DNA from: Adiantum capillus-veneris
Taxonomy: Eukaryota > Streptophyta > Polypodiopsida > Polypodiales > Pteridaceae
Direction: 5' to 3'
Length of the DNA stretch: 64,000 bases
NCBI GenBank assembly: GCA_014529385.2
Contig: CM043942.1
Location: forward strand, 36,702,469-36,766,468
The notes beneath the pieces were generated by a model. That model saw nothing but the letters and a program-made list of their open reading frames with translations. It searched no databases and was not told the DNA's origin. The first letter of the stretch is position 1. Each line of letters starts with the position of its first letter. This document shows, piece by piece, positions 23,752 through 37,659 of the stretch. Position numbers and translations under genes: made by a program.

Positions 23752-24325
23752 ATCTACTTCTGCCACCTCGCCATCGCAACACACTTCGGCTATACACTTG
23801 GACCAAGCTGCCTCTAGCTCACATGGTCGCACTTGCTCTCTTCGTGAGATTTATGAAGCCACCAATTTCTCTACTGTCCTTAGTGATGAAATGATTCTTG
23901 AACATCCACAAGAGCCTCTTGAAGATGCCCTTCCCCTCTCTGTTCTCGATGCCCTCGTTTCTAGCGAGATCAAGGAGTGGCATGCCGCCATATTGGATGA
24001 ACTCCAAGCCCTCGAAGAAGCTATCACTTGGGAGCTTGTGCCACCTCCTAAGAATCATAACATTGTCTCTTGCAAATGGCTATTAAAGAATAAATACCAC
24101 CCCAACGGCTCAGTTGATCGCTACAAGGCACGCCTTGTCGCTCACGACTTCAATCAACAACAAGACTACAATATCTACATGTGGAAAATCTCTAAAGGCA
24201 TGGCTATCTTAGGCGCATCGGATGACATTCCTCTTCTTGGCACATCGGAGTACATGATTCTGCGAGCGATTGACTACATCTCTCACGCCTCATCTTGTAA
24301 TTTTAGTTTGATCCCTACCGGATGA
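23680..24325 (+). pseudogene. Copia linker and truncated reverse transcriptase
   Basis: After the frameshift the linker (PIPEDVDKFEPHRS) leads into the RT N-terminus: EWHAAILDELQALEEAITWE, then SCKWLLKNKYHPNGSVDRYK and ARLVAHDFNQQ. Here the RT stops matching. The G-x-D-Y-x-E-T-F-x-P motif, the YVDD catalytic box and RNase H are all missing, and the frame runs out in an unrelated ~50-codon tail. The missing part should be about 1.5-2 kb, which accounts for the short element. Confidence 0.8.
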
Positions 24326-24433
24326 ACTTCTCATTGAGGGGGGATAGCATGTATCTACGACATGGCTACTTCACAAAGCTCTTTTGTTCATCAATCTCAA
24401 TGTTACAACGAGAAGTCCACCCTTAAGGGGGGA

Positions 24434-24768
24434 TGTAAAAGTAACTTATGATTTTAATAAGTGTGGACTTCCTTTCCACCTACCTCTATTCCCTAATTCC
24501 CACATGGACCCCTTTTTACCTATGCAAGTCTCAACATGTGTCTATTCCCACCTACCTATAATTCCCATGTGATGGATAATCCTCACTCCCTCAACTTGTA
24601 TATAAATCCCATTAGCTGCCCTCATTTGTAACAAGGTCTTCACTCTCCATTCAAATGCAATCTATTGTCATTGCTCTATTTCTATCTTGCACTCTCTTAT
24701 GTCTTGACATTAGCATATTAAGTAATAGTGATATTAATCACATTTAAGTTAATCTTTAAGTTCTCACA
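24434..24768 (+). repeat. 3' LTR of the Copia element
   Basis: 335 bp partner of 20585-20919; preceded by a purine tract and followed by the target duplication GAAAG. Confidence 0.95.
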
Positions 24769-25203
24769 GAAAGGGCATGGTAGGGCCAGCACGACCTAGA
24801 TTTGGATCTGCGTCCTCAATGCAGTGTGCACGCTTATCGACAAACAATAGGCCCATGAACTCTGGAAAGGCTATGTGTGGGGTTCATAGTGCTCGCAGAC
24901 TCATAGTCGCAGGACTAAGCAAGTTGTGTGGTGGGTTTTTGAGGCAATGAAAGCTATGGGCTCAACCGAAGCCGTGTGTGTGTGTGTGTGTGTGTAGCAA
25001 GCACCGAATGGTCGGCAAGTGGGCAAGATGCTACTGAGTGTGGTGTGTCGTTTTGCTAGCGCCAAGCCAAAGCAAGTGGTGTGTGTGTGGCAAAAATGCC
25101 AAGCAAATCAGTGCAGTAGAGGAGGTGGGTGGGGTCGGCTCCGGGTCACAAGCGCTGCGAGCCAAGGTTGGCGGGCTGCGAATGTCGTCAATGATCAACA
25201 CGT
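24769..25203. repeat. Continuation of the GT-array-rich block
   Basis: Contains (GT)n near 24974-24996 and short GT tracts near 25079. It belongs to the same block as 19871-20584, split by the Copia insertion, and ends at the target site ACGT of the next element. Confidence 0.5.
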
Positions 25204-26798
25204 TGATAGCCGTTTTTCAGCTCTCCATAATTGCCATAGTAAGCTACCTCACCCTACAAAATTCACCCAAACACTATGGCTATCCCTACCATTTCACTGT
25301 ACATAGGCGTGTGTGAGTTACGGGACTTTTTCCATATCTCCTTAAAAACCCTCAGCTAGCTAGTCACTGGGCTAGTTGAGCCAAAAAATAAATAAAATCA
25401 AAAAAATAAAATATATTATGGCCCATTTGTGTGTAAATATTGCATTATATATATGGCCTAAATATAGGGATTTTTATAATTATTTTGGTATTTTATTTAA
25501 ATATTTCTACTTAGGTGTGTGTTTTATTAAACCTATGTACACCTTCTTTCATCCTCTTACACCATAAGTATATTTTTTGCCAATATGTACATACTCTAAC
25601 CTTATATTTTTTCTTTATACAAATCACTCCCACATTTTCACCCTCACCCTCGTGAAAACAAAAAATTGATTTCTACTCATTGGTCACGTTTATTATATTA
25701 TTTACTTGCATACCTTTTCCTCTTTCACCCAAAATAATTCAAAGAGGGACCATATCATATGATTCCAATATCTTTCCATATCCATAACTCCTCCATATTT
25801 TTATTATTATTTTTACTCATTATTCTAACACCATGTGCTCATTGAGCTAAAGTCCATGAATAGTCCATACACTAGTCCCACCATGTATATATTTCTTTAT
25901 TCACCAATAATCCTCCTCTATGCATGGGTCAAGGGCAACTTGGATGCTTTGTATTATGATATGACAAAGGAGGGGCTCACTCTTGGATGCATTGTACAAA
26001 TTCAACAAAGGAGGGGGCCACTAAAAGACTTTTGCAGGCATAAAAAAAGGCTTTTTGGTGAGAATTTTGGCACCTATCTCCACTCCGAATTTGGAGCCAT
26101 GGTCAAAAGAGAAAATGTAGCCCACGCTCTGAATAATCACCTCAAATTTTTTCATGATTTTTGGAGCTACCAGCGGTGAGATATGATTTTTTGAGTGGAC
26201 CCCAGTCTGCCCACTTTTCTCACAAGTAGCTTTTAGTCTTCTCTCACCCTTCCACACACCTACTCACTCTTACACATCCCTCCCTCTCCTTCCCTCACTC
26301 AAACCTGCAATTTCCATGGATTCTCCCACCCTCTTCACCATTACCCCTTCTCTCTCATCCCTATAGTTCTTTTATGAACCTCTACATACATACACCATCT
26401 CTATGCCTCTCTCTATTATCTCCAAAGTACAATTCCATCTTAACCCTTATATATATACATAAATTCAGCATGTGTACTATGATTAACCTCTGCAAATCAA
26501 GAGATCTCATCAACGAAATTACCATTTTCATCACGATAATGAACCTTGGCGGCGGTGGCGTAAAGAAGAGAAGACGAAGAAGAAGATCGATAGTCATTTT
26601 GAGAACCTACACAAGTCCAAAACATCTTCAAGCTTCACCATCACAAGGATTTGCTCACTTCATTCAACCATCCACCTCATTCTACCCATTGTAAATGTAA
26701 CATTAACTTTCTAGTGATTACTAACCACTAACATACTAACACAAAATAGCCATTGACCCAACCATAAAAGACACCTCGCCTCAAGACATGTGTATAGT

Positions 26799-26852
<54 letters not shown>

Positions 26853-27863
26853 ACTTTCACCTTATCTACCATCAATAATGCTCTCTTCTGAGCCCACACC
26901 CATGACTCAAGCAGACAAAGAAGGCCCGCAATGTTTTGATATTCAAAAAAATCATAATCCTGATTTGTTAGCTTGTAAATTAGGATTTCCAATAATCTTA
27001 ATGAGGGGTCTCCAACCTATAAATAGGCCCCTTTCCTTCTTGTAAAACAACCTCCAACATCTCACATAGCACCCCAACACTCTATGCGTGAAGAGAGACT
27101 TAGGTGTAGCAACCACTTGTGAGCTTCACTCTTGGTGTGAGAGAAGCCTTCAAGCTACACATTGCAAGTGACAGAGCGTGAGTTCCACAAATCTCAAAAC
27201 CACTATTGTATATGCTCCTTCATCATCAATAAATTGAGGTTTGGTGCATCAAAGGCGTGATTCGACGTTCAAATCTTCGTCCTTCCATTTGTGCAATACG
27301 GTTTGGTGAATTCAAGGTGACTTGTGTATTTGAGTTTTTATCGGTTGATCTTGATTTTAGAAAGTGTTTTAGTGTGTTTTTCATTGCCATTTTTGTATCC
27401 ATTGTAAGAGGGTATTGTGGTGAGAGGTCTCCCACACCCTAAGACAGTGTGTGTGTGTTTTGGCAATGTTTAGCAATCACTAAGCATTGAGTGAGTTTTA
27501 TACATGTTCTATGATAGCATCATAACGAACCATCTCCATTTGCAAGTCACAAATAAGGTATTACGCAAGATCCTTTTCTCTCCCTCTTCCCTTTGCTCTA
27601 GATCTCTCTGGTCCAGTTTGTGTGTGTCTTGGTGTGAGGTTGTTTGTGTGTGTTGTGTGGTGCATCTTCTTGGTTGTGCCAAAATCTCTCTTGCGTCCTA
27701 GTTCGCATACCATAACTAGGTGGTGCCCCTATCTTGTTTGGGTTTGGTTGTGGGTTTGTTGTTGTGTTGTGCTTGTGGTTGCCCCAGCCCCAATTGAGCA
27801 GCACGGGAGCCTTGAGGGGTGTTTAGAGGTCGCCTCTCTTGTTGCCCGCCCCGGACCACCTCA
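25204..27863 (+). repeat. 5' LTR (2660 bp) of the gag-only element
   Basis: TG...CA-bounded, with TATA box, internal CT array (26801-26848) and GT tracts. Open frames inside (for example 25835-26179) recur in both LTRs but resemble no known protein. Confidence 0.92.
27018..27025 (+). promoter_or_regulatory. TATA box in the 5' LTR of the gag-only element
   Basis: TATAAATA in a CCTATAAATAGGCCCC context, the classic plant core promoter form, placing U3 in the first ~1.8 kb of the LTR. The same sequence is at 32188-32195 in the 3' LTR. Confidence 0.65.
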
Positions 27864-27867
27864 ATTT

Positions 27868-27884
27868 TGGTGCCCCCACGGAGG
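27868..27884 (+). other. Candidate primer-binding site
   Basis: TGGTGCCCCCACGGAGG begins five bases after the 5' LTR end. Position and the TGG start fit a PBS; the tRNA was not identified. Confidence 0.45.
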
Positions 27885-28163
27885 AGCGATTGTGTGCTTA
27901 GTGTTGTTGTATTCCATGAATGCTTGAATTTCAGCATAATCAAGTAGATTTTATGAATCATGAAAACATGTATGACCGAGTTTAATTTCAAGGAAACAAA
28001 AATTGATCTAGAATATGGTTCGGATTATGCATAACATAAGAAAGGAAAAAAACATTTTCACATAAAAGTCTAGAATTCATGTTGAAAGACCTTTCAAAAC
28101 TTTGTGTAGTTAGTTGATGATTGTTTGGAACTAATCTTTGTGTGGTTCTAGCATTGAGAGACT

Positions 28164-28910
28164 ATGACACGCTATGCCTTTGATGATATCCTAATCTTCT
28201 TTGGAAATCCAAAAGAATATGTTGATGATTTTCTTGTTGATTTTAGAATGGTTTGTCATATCCTTGGTAAAAGGGATGACATTGAAAAAGGGGATTTTCT
28301 ATTGCTATGCCTTAGAGGCAACGCTGAGCAATGGTTTTGGATTGTGTCTTCTCAGATTGAAGATGGATATACCCAAATTTCCAAAGCTTTGAAGGCCAGA
28401 TTCTCTAAAGTTCCAACAACGGAGAAAGCATGGGCTTCACTAGGGAGACTTCAACAACATGGTGAAGACTACTATGCTTATGAGGATATTTTTTCTCGTC
28501 AATGGGAAGGATGTGGATTTAGTTCTACATTTCCAGATTATGTAAAAATGGATCAATTTATTTCGGGTTTCTCTCCTTTCCTAAAGACTAAGGTTACTTG
28601 TAGTGGACCCTCTACCTTTGAAGAAGCAGTCACTATTGCCCGAAGGAGGTTTCACAAGTACTTCTATATCAAAAATGGTTTCCATCATGCTGGAAGAACC
28701 AACCCTGATGAAAATGTTTCTATCAAGGAGTCATCTCCTTTGCCATACTTGTCTCCTTCTACTCCGACAAATGTTGAAGAAGTTACTTACATGCCAACTG
28801 ATTATTCAAGTGCTAAAGTGTGTGGCCAAGATTCAAATGTGGAATCTCTTTCTTCTACCTTTATCACAAGCATGCAAAAATCGACACAAGATATCTCAAA
28901 ATGGCATTGA
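28164..28910 (+). CDS. Gag-like protein of the non-autonomous element
   Basis: A 248-codon frame shortly after the 5' LTR. It shows the retrotransposon Gag capsid layout: a helical N-terminal part (FFGNPKEYVDDFLVDFRMVC), then FLLLCLRGNAEQWFW at about residues 45-59 (the L-x-L-x-G-x-A-x-x-W core motif of the Ty3-type Gag family) and a second helical half (ARFSKVPTTEKAWASLGRLQ). It ends in an Arg-rich segment (TIARRRFHK) and no zinc knuckle is visible. Gag packages the RNA into virus-like particles, which would let this element be copied by another element's pol. The frame ends at 28910, and a reading frame one base over (28880-29061) continues with acidic sequence, so a frameshift probably cuts the original protein. 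Confidence 0.7.
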   Translation: MTRYAFDDILIFFGNPKEYVDDFLVDFRMVCHILGKRDDIEKGDFLLLCLRGNAEQWFWIVSSQIEDGYTQISKALKARFSKVPTTEKAWASLGRLQQHGEDYYAYEDIFSRQWEGCGFSSTFPDYVKMDQFISGFSPFLKTKVTCSGPSTFEEAVTIARRRFHKYFYIKNGFHHAGRTNPDENVSIKESSPLPYLSPSTPTNVEEVTYMPTDYSSAKVCGQDSNVESLSSTFITSMQKSTQDISKWH

Positions 28911-29036
28911 TGATTCAATAATGGATACATCCAACCTTTTGGTGGAGGATCAATTTCTAGTCCGAGCAGACGAAGCTTTTGTGCAACATGACTCTATGGA
29001 GAATGAAGACCTTGAAGGTAACCTTGATCTTATGGA

Positions 29037-30227
29037 ATGTCTGAGAGTGTATCTTGCCTAAAAGAAGAGAGTGAAGAAGAAGATGAAATCATAGGTGGAG
29101 AGATCATAGACCACATTGATCATAAAGAGATGATTGTGTACATGGAATGCCAACTCCAAAACAAAGTAGAAGAGTGTGAGTTGAATCCAGGTGAAGAAGT
29201 GTTTGAGGATGTTGAAAAGCATTGGTATGACCCATGTATGTTAAGCATAGAGGAACCTATCATGCAAGAAGCCAAATGTTTCACAAAATCAAACAATATT
29301 CCATCAACCTTTGAGGTGGTACAATGTGAGCAGTTACAACCTTGCCAAAGGGGGGGCTTAGAAGGGGATGAAGAACATGGGAGAGTAGTAAAAAATAAAA
29401 TCATAAAAGGAAACTATCAGAAGGGTATCATTCTCTCCAATGGTGTTTTAGTGGGTGGCTCTTCATTCATGGGACAATCTCTTAGCAAGAAAATCCAAGT
29501 TTTTGAAGCCCCAATAATCTTCACATTGGGTTTCACCTCTTCAAGGTCAACTTCTCCTCTCTTCACATATAACTTTCATCGGGGACACCATACCTTCTTA
29601 AGTGGAAGAGGACATGAATACTTGGTGATAAACGGATGTTTCCAAATATTCTTCACTTGGTTCTTTGTTGTATGGAGGTCGCACATTGTGATGCTTCTGG
29701 TATTCATCATAGATGAAAAACTTGTTGATTGCTACATGTGGATATTTCATCAATCAGTACCAAAATCTATTCTCTTCCAATGTGTTGGAAGCAATAGAAA
29801 CCTTCATCTATTATCTACTTATGTGGTAAACTATCTGCAATATCTTCCAATAGCAGCTGGAAGCATGGATCAAGATTTCCTAAATCATGAAGGCCATATA
29901 ATTTTTGACTTGGTGAGCCTACCCAGGTTGAATGAATTTTATGAGCTACAATTCAGGAATTCGCTCATACAAGCTCTTGAAGATCGTAGCAGATACATCA
30001 ACTTTACACATGAGGAAGAGCAACCAATCTTTTATATCACATTCATAGTGATAGAGGCAATGATGGACAATAGTAAAATCTACAAGTTTCTTCAATCAAA
30101 ATCAGTAAGTGATTCCATACCATACATCTCGCTTTTCAAGATCTTTCATCCTGGGGGTGCTTATGGAAACTTTCTCGATGGAGGAGGTTTACTCCGTCAC
30201 TTCATTTCATCCTGCTATTGGCTCTGA
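29037..30227 (+). CDS. Second ORF of the gag-only element, unknown function
   Basis: A 396-codon frame, long for AT-rich non-coding DNA, probably part of a longer protein with the preceding gag. Residues 1-110 are very acidic (EESEEEDEIIGGEIID, with many Glu). Residues about 201-226 are strongly hydrophobic (CFQIFFTWFFVVW, then IVMLLVFII), consistent with one or two membrane segments. The C-terminal part has Tyr/Phe-rich, Asn-containing stretches. No protease, RT or integrase motif is seen. An env-like third protein is one possibility given the hydrophobic segment and position; a captured host sequence is another. I do not recognise the family. Confidence 0.45.
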   Translation: MSESVSCLKEESEEEDEIIGGEIIDHIDHKEMIVYMECQLQNKVEECELNPGEEVFEDVEKHWYDPCMLSIEEPIMQEAKCFTKSNNIPSTFEVVQCEQLQPCQRGGLEGDEEHGRVVKNKIIKGNYQKGIILSNGVLVGGSSFMGQSLSKKIQVFEAPIIFTLGFTSSRSTSPLFTYNFHRGHHTFLSGRGHEYLVINGCFQIFFTWFFVVWRSHIVMLLVFIIDEKLVDCYMWIFHQSVPKSILFQCVGSNRNLHLLSTYVVNYLQYLPIAAGSMDQDFLNHEGHIIFDLVSLPRLNEFYELQFRNSLIQALEDRSRYINFTHEEEQPIFYITFIVIEAMMDNSKIYKFLQSKSVSDSIPYISLFKIFHPGGAYGNFLDGGGLLRHFISSCYWL

Positions 30228-30340
30228 GAACCTTTCATATCACACAAGGTTTCTTAATCATACAAAGATGAGAGCAGACAAAGACAGACGTTACACAATC
30301 TACATGTTGTATGATCGGATAAATGGTACATGCATGTACC

Positions 30341-30362
30341 ATTATCTAAGGGGGGGGGCTAA
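30341..30362 (+). other. Polypurine tract of the gag-only element
   Basis: AAGGGGGGGGG followed by a few bases immediately before the 3' LTR start at 30363. Confidence 0.75.
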
Positions 30363-33146
<2,784 letters not shown>

Positions 33147-33159
33147 TGAGCGCCAATCC

Positions 33160-34937
33160 AGGCCAAAAGGTGGCAGGTCCAAAAAATGGCAGTCCAAAAC
33201 GAGCCTAACTCCTTTTTAAAAAAAGTTATTATTATTATAAACATCCTTTTAAAAAGAGGTTCGCACGCTGAGTATTGTGTGTCTTTGAAAGTGGGATTGG
33301 GTCCGCTTTCCAAGCACATTTCTCCAGAGCAATTGATCATCATAAAAGAAAGTTTGCAATTCTTGATCGAGATGCACAATCCTTTGCACACAAGGATCGA
33401 AACGCCTCAACTATTTTTATTCATTTTCATTCAATTCCTTCAAAACTTTCATTTATTGGATTATTCATGCACTAAAATGTCCTAATTTTGAATTCAAAAA
33501 ATGATGTGCATAAATTTCATCTCAATTGCCAATTGGACCTCCCTTCATAATCATTGCAACTCAGTTGCTCATATTCGATATCCGCAATCACTCAACCCCA
33601 ATTAGGTTTATCATTTGGTATTTTCATGGCTCGACATGAGTGAATTTTAGTCACAATTACACACAAATGAATGTAACATTCCCATGTTCATCTTGATCAA
33701 TCATTAGCATGGCAAAAAAATTTCACAATTGAGCGTCAATTGAGCGATAAATTTCAATCCTCAAAGGCAATTTGTGGCATACACATCAACTATATGGCCA
33801 AATTAATCATCATAATTGGTAAAATACCAATTAATCATTCACAATTTAGGCATAATTGGCCATTAATTAGGCACACACACCTAAATTTAGGCCATCAATT
33901 TGTGCAAAAATTTCATTAAACACTCATTGCATTTCATCAATTGCACACTTGATCACACATACATGAGTATATACATGCTAAATTAACTTAATTTTAATCA
34001 AAAATTGATCAAATTTTAACTCAATTTAGTATTGCGCACACACACAAAAATTAGGTGCACAAATCCAATTTTTTGCTCAATTAGCAACGAAATTAAGCCA
34101 ATTCCTAATGTTTGCACACACATTTCTTGCAAAATCATCAATCTACAAGCATTTAGGTGTTCAATTTGACCATAAATCTTCTCATCAAAGTTATTTAAAA
34201 TGGGTACACACATTCAAATCTTGCCCTAATTTTGGCAATTAGGCCTACTCCATGACCAGAATAGCCTCATATACACATCAATTTAGTGATTTGCACACAC
34301 AATTTATGCAAAACTACCATTCCTCAAACATCTAGGCATCCAATTTCATCAAATTAGGTATAAATTCCATCAATTAGGCACACACACCTAAATTTAGCAA
34401 TGATTTAGCAACTCAATGGGATCAACTTAATCAATCAAAAATTGAACGGAGTAGGTCAATCCACTTACAATTGATTGCTTGCTCGCTTAGTCCTTGCTCC
34501 TCGCGTAGACACTCCATTGCACACACATGTGTGCGACTCCAATTCGGTCCAAAATTGATCAAAAAATTGACCAAAATCAACACTCAATCACATGATTAGG
34601 CAGATATTAGAGCAATTAAGAGTGATGATCCTCCTCAATTAAGGGGATTTAGCATACATTCCAAATCAAAATTAGTGGTTAGGTTAGCACAATTAGCATG
34701 AAATTAGCATGGAATTAGTACACTTAGCATGAATGGGATGCAAAATTAGTGAAGGTTAGTGAAAAATTAGCAAAATCAAAAGAGAATTTAGGAGTTTTTG
34801 GGGTGAAATGACTCTATACACATCTAATTAAACCTAATTACACTACACACAAATCAAATCCTACCTAATTACAAGAAATCGGTAATCAAATTACTTTTAT
34901 CTTTTGCAACCTCAACTCCACTAGCATAGGCAACCCG
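33160..34937 (-). other. Non-coding internal domain of the LARD-like element (5' part)
   Basis: A/T-rich, with very many short motifs such as AATTAGG, CACACAC and CAATTTAG scattered across 33700-34800 and no frame above about 100 codons. As the region just downstream of the - strand PBS it would hold the leader and packaging region. No Gag sequence is seen. Confidence 0.6.
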
Positions 34938-34955
34938 TCCCCGGCAACGGCGCCA
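34938..34955 (-). other. Primer-binding site (tRNA-Asp type)
   Basis: TGGCGCCGTTGCCGGGGA on the - strand, one base from the 5' LTR; complementary to the 3' end of plant tRNA-Asp. Confidence 0.9.
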
Positions 34956-34956
34956 A

Positions 34957-35906
34957 TGTTGGAGGCTCGCCATAGCATAGGCAATCTCCCACAAAATCTA
35001 TCAATCCGGAGAGAGAGAGCATGACCCGGCTAGGGCTTGGAGGCATCACACAAAGAATGTGCGAGAGCATCATCGGATGCAAAGATTGAGAGGATTCAAG
35101 AGCGTGCATCCTCCAATGCAAATAGAAATCATCCCAAATCAACTAATGCTAATCGAACATCAAGCATCAATACAAGCAATCATCTACACACATCAAGCAA
35201 CAAAGTGAAACACACTAATCTTGGAGTCTCTCAAGCACAACTCTAATTACATGCATTGACGATTAAGCACACAAGATCGCATTCAAGTCGGCCACCCCAA
35301 CCATGCCAATCATGGTGTCCAATCAAGTCACATATAATCAAATTAAGCTCAAGTCTTCTTAAACCTACACACACACAAGCACACCATTGGAGGACAACTC
35401 TAATCCCTCAATCACGAGTACGCCCACTCTGCTTAATCGAGAGAGTTAGATAAGGACTCCACTAATCGGAGTAGCTTAGCATAAGTAAGAGTAAGATTAG
35501 AGAAGATCAACACTTCAAACCAATGAAGGAAAGTAGAGAAACATGATTGATAACATAATGAAGACTAGATTAATTAAGAGAGGATTACACTCATTACATG
35601 TGATTAGCACTAGCCTTCTAAGCATGGGCATTAAGCTCAAAGGCTAGGCCATCAAGAGCTACTCTAGGGAGAGAGTTCTCAAAAGGACCACTCTAGAATG
35701 ACCTCTCATTAAGCATAGGGCTCTTTTATAGCGTTGGGCCTCAAACCCTTCAACTATGGGATAAAGTGAGCTCTCTAGCCTAAACTCATACAACTTTGGA
35801 ACTCCTAAATGAGCCCAAGCCCTATACAATGAAAAGTAAATATTGTGCACTATGGCACATCCACAGCTTGGTACATAATTGGTGTAGCCGTTAGCCGCTG
35901 CTAACA
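34957..35906 (-). repeat. 5' LTR of the 16.4-35.9 kb element
   Basis: 950 bp partner of 16377-17328, with scattered substitutions and small indels. TATA-like CTATAAAAG lies at 35723-35731 on the - strand. Confidence 0.9.
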
Positions 35907-37659
35907 TATAATCCACCTTTGACTGCATTAAGAACCCCCCCTTCCTCGCTCAAACGGCCGAAAGCCTAGCCTACCACCTCACCATCTCACCCCCCCCCCC
36001 CCCCCCCCCCTCGCGCGTCCTCTCGGACCAGACCATAGGCCGCACGGGATGATCCCTCTCCCTCAACCCCCTCACCCTCACCCTCACCTTCTCAGGCCCG
36101 CCATCGCTCACTCTCTCACACTCTCTCTCTCGCTCTCGGTGTCGGCATAGACAGGCCTGCAGGTGCAGGGCGCTAAAGCTCTCTCATCACACACACTCAA
36201 CACATACACACACACTCACCATCCCCCCCCCCTTCAGCGTTGCCGCCGCTCATCATCCCCATCTTCCTGCATAATATATATATATAGATATATTATGCAC
36301 TTAATAAAAAACCCACCTCCTACTCCCATTCCCACACACTCATACCATTTCTTCACACACATTCACCCGCATACACACACACAAAACTATACATACACAT
36401 ACACATATACCCATACATGCATACACGCATATACACACTCACAACAAAAAAAGAAGAAAAGGAAACTATCAACACCAACATCAAAGGAAAGAAGCAGGCC
36501 AACTCGCGCATCGCCAACACCAAAACAAGAAGTGGCACCGAAGGCACGCCTTGGCCAGCATTTGGCTAGCACCGAAAGGAGGTAATTCAAGACATCTCGG
36601 CTTCTCACGACAAAAACCGACTCCGGCAACACTAAAACCTCACACCGACCACCCGAACCATCGACAAAACCCATGTAAATACCCTAAAATCCCACTCTTC
36701 CCTAATAACCTAGCCATGGCTAGTGGTTTGTAAAAAAATCTACCCATCCCACTCTTTCCTCTCTCTATCTCTACCTTCTCTCTCCCTATCTCTCTCACTA
36801 GAGAGGCATCTAGGCCTTCTACAGCAACCAGAGGATATTTGCAATGACCAGTGGGTAAGGACCACCTCCCCCGCCATGATTCACCACACCACGTTGAGTC
36901 ACTAATCACGATCACTCTATGCACATAAAGTAGTCGCTACTCTCCACCAAGCAACATGAGCACACTTGGATTGAAGGCATCGCTCCCACTGTTGGTGATT
37001 GACGTCGTCGGTGGATGCATCGTCTTGCTATTTTCCCTCAACTAACCCTCCCGCTAACTCAAAACCTCGCCATGCACCATATGGCGCTCGTATTCCACAT
37101 TACATCCCTAATGCCAAGAGCCAGGTTTGTAGTCGTCAAGACCATCACTTGTAAGTATCTCCATTGCCAATAAAGGGTGTAATGTTGTCTTGATCTTTTG
37201 AGTCCATTCTCGATTTTGATTTCCTAGGATTATGGGATGTTTCGCTTCTTGTACATCACCCTACTCGTGCTCCATCATGTGCAATCTCTCCCACCAGTCA
37301 GTGTGCCATGTTCCGAGCTTTTCACGTACCTCTCTTGTGCACACACTAATGATTTAATGATTAGTCATCTTTTCTACACGTGAATGGTTATCACACCACC
37401 ATTTCATGTTGATTACCTAGAGGGCATTTCACGTTTGCTACCCTAGGCCATGTATGTTTGCGTCCTAGCCGCATTTATGCTAGGTGGTGCCCCTTCCTAC
37501 CCATAGGATCACTCCTACCTCGAGATGATGCTTGGGGATGTTCACGCTATGTGTGGTGTAGAGGCCACCCCATATGGCATGTCATTTCCAGCCATCATTG
37601 GCAATAAGCTTAAGAACATGACACCACAAGCTTACAAGGGGAAAGCAACCATGATCAAA
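35907..37659. other. Low-complexity and non-coding stretch, with a 21-base C run
   Basis: C homopolymer at 35990-36010, CTCTCT and ACACAC runs at 36115-36460, a TATATATATAGATATATT run near 36277, then ordinary sequence to 37659. Open frames on both strands (36163-36585 and neighbours) are low-complexity. No gene recognised; the tail from about 37500 may be degenerate gag. Confidence 0.5.

Larger units (their letters stand above)
20585..24768 (+). mobile_element. Copia LTR retrotransposon, young but internally deleted
   Basis: Two 335 bp LTRs (20585-20919 and 24434-24768) differ at about three positions and are flanked by a perfect 5 bp target duplication GAAAG (20580-20584 and 24769-24773). 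The initiator-Met PBS TGGTATCAGAGC (20920-20931) abuts the 5' LTR, and a purine tract (AAGGGGGGA, about 24425-24433) abuts the 3' LTR. The order gag, protease, integrase, RT defines Ty1/Copia. At 4.18 kb it is short: nearly all of RT and the whole RNase H are missing, an in-frame TAG splits protease from integrase and a frameshift precedes RT. High LTR identity together with a crippled pol suggests recent mobilisation in trans of a deleted copy, or very fast decay. Confidence 0.92.

Noticed and set aside
25835-26179. 114-codon frame in the 5' LTR, repeated at 30994-31338
   Set aside because: Repeated only because the LTRs are copies; no known domain, and LTR U3 regions are usually non-coding.
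29400-30227. Firm call of an envelope protein for the second ORF
   Set aside because: Only a hydrophobic stretch supports it; no other recognisable feature was found, so only the possibility is recorded.
36163-36674. 140- and 95-codon frames on opposite strands
   Set aside because: AC/AT-rich simple sequence; no domain or codon pattern.
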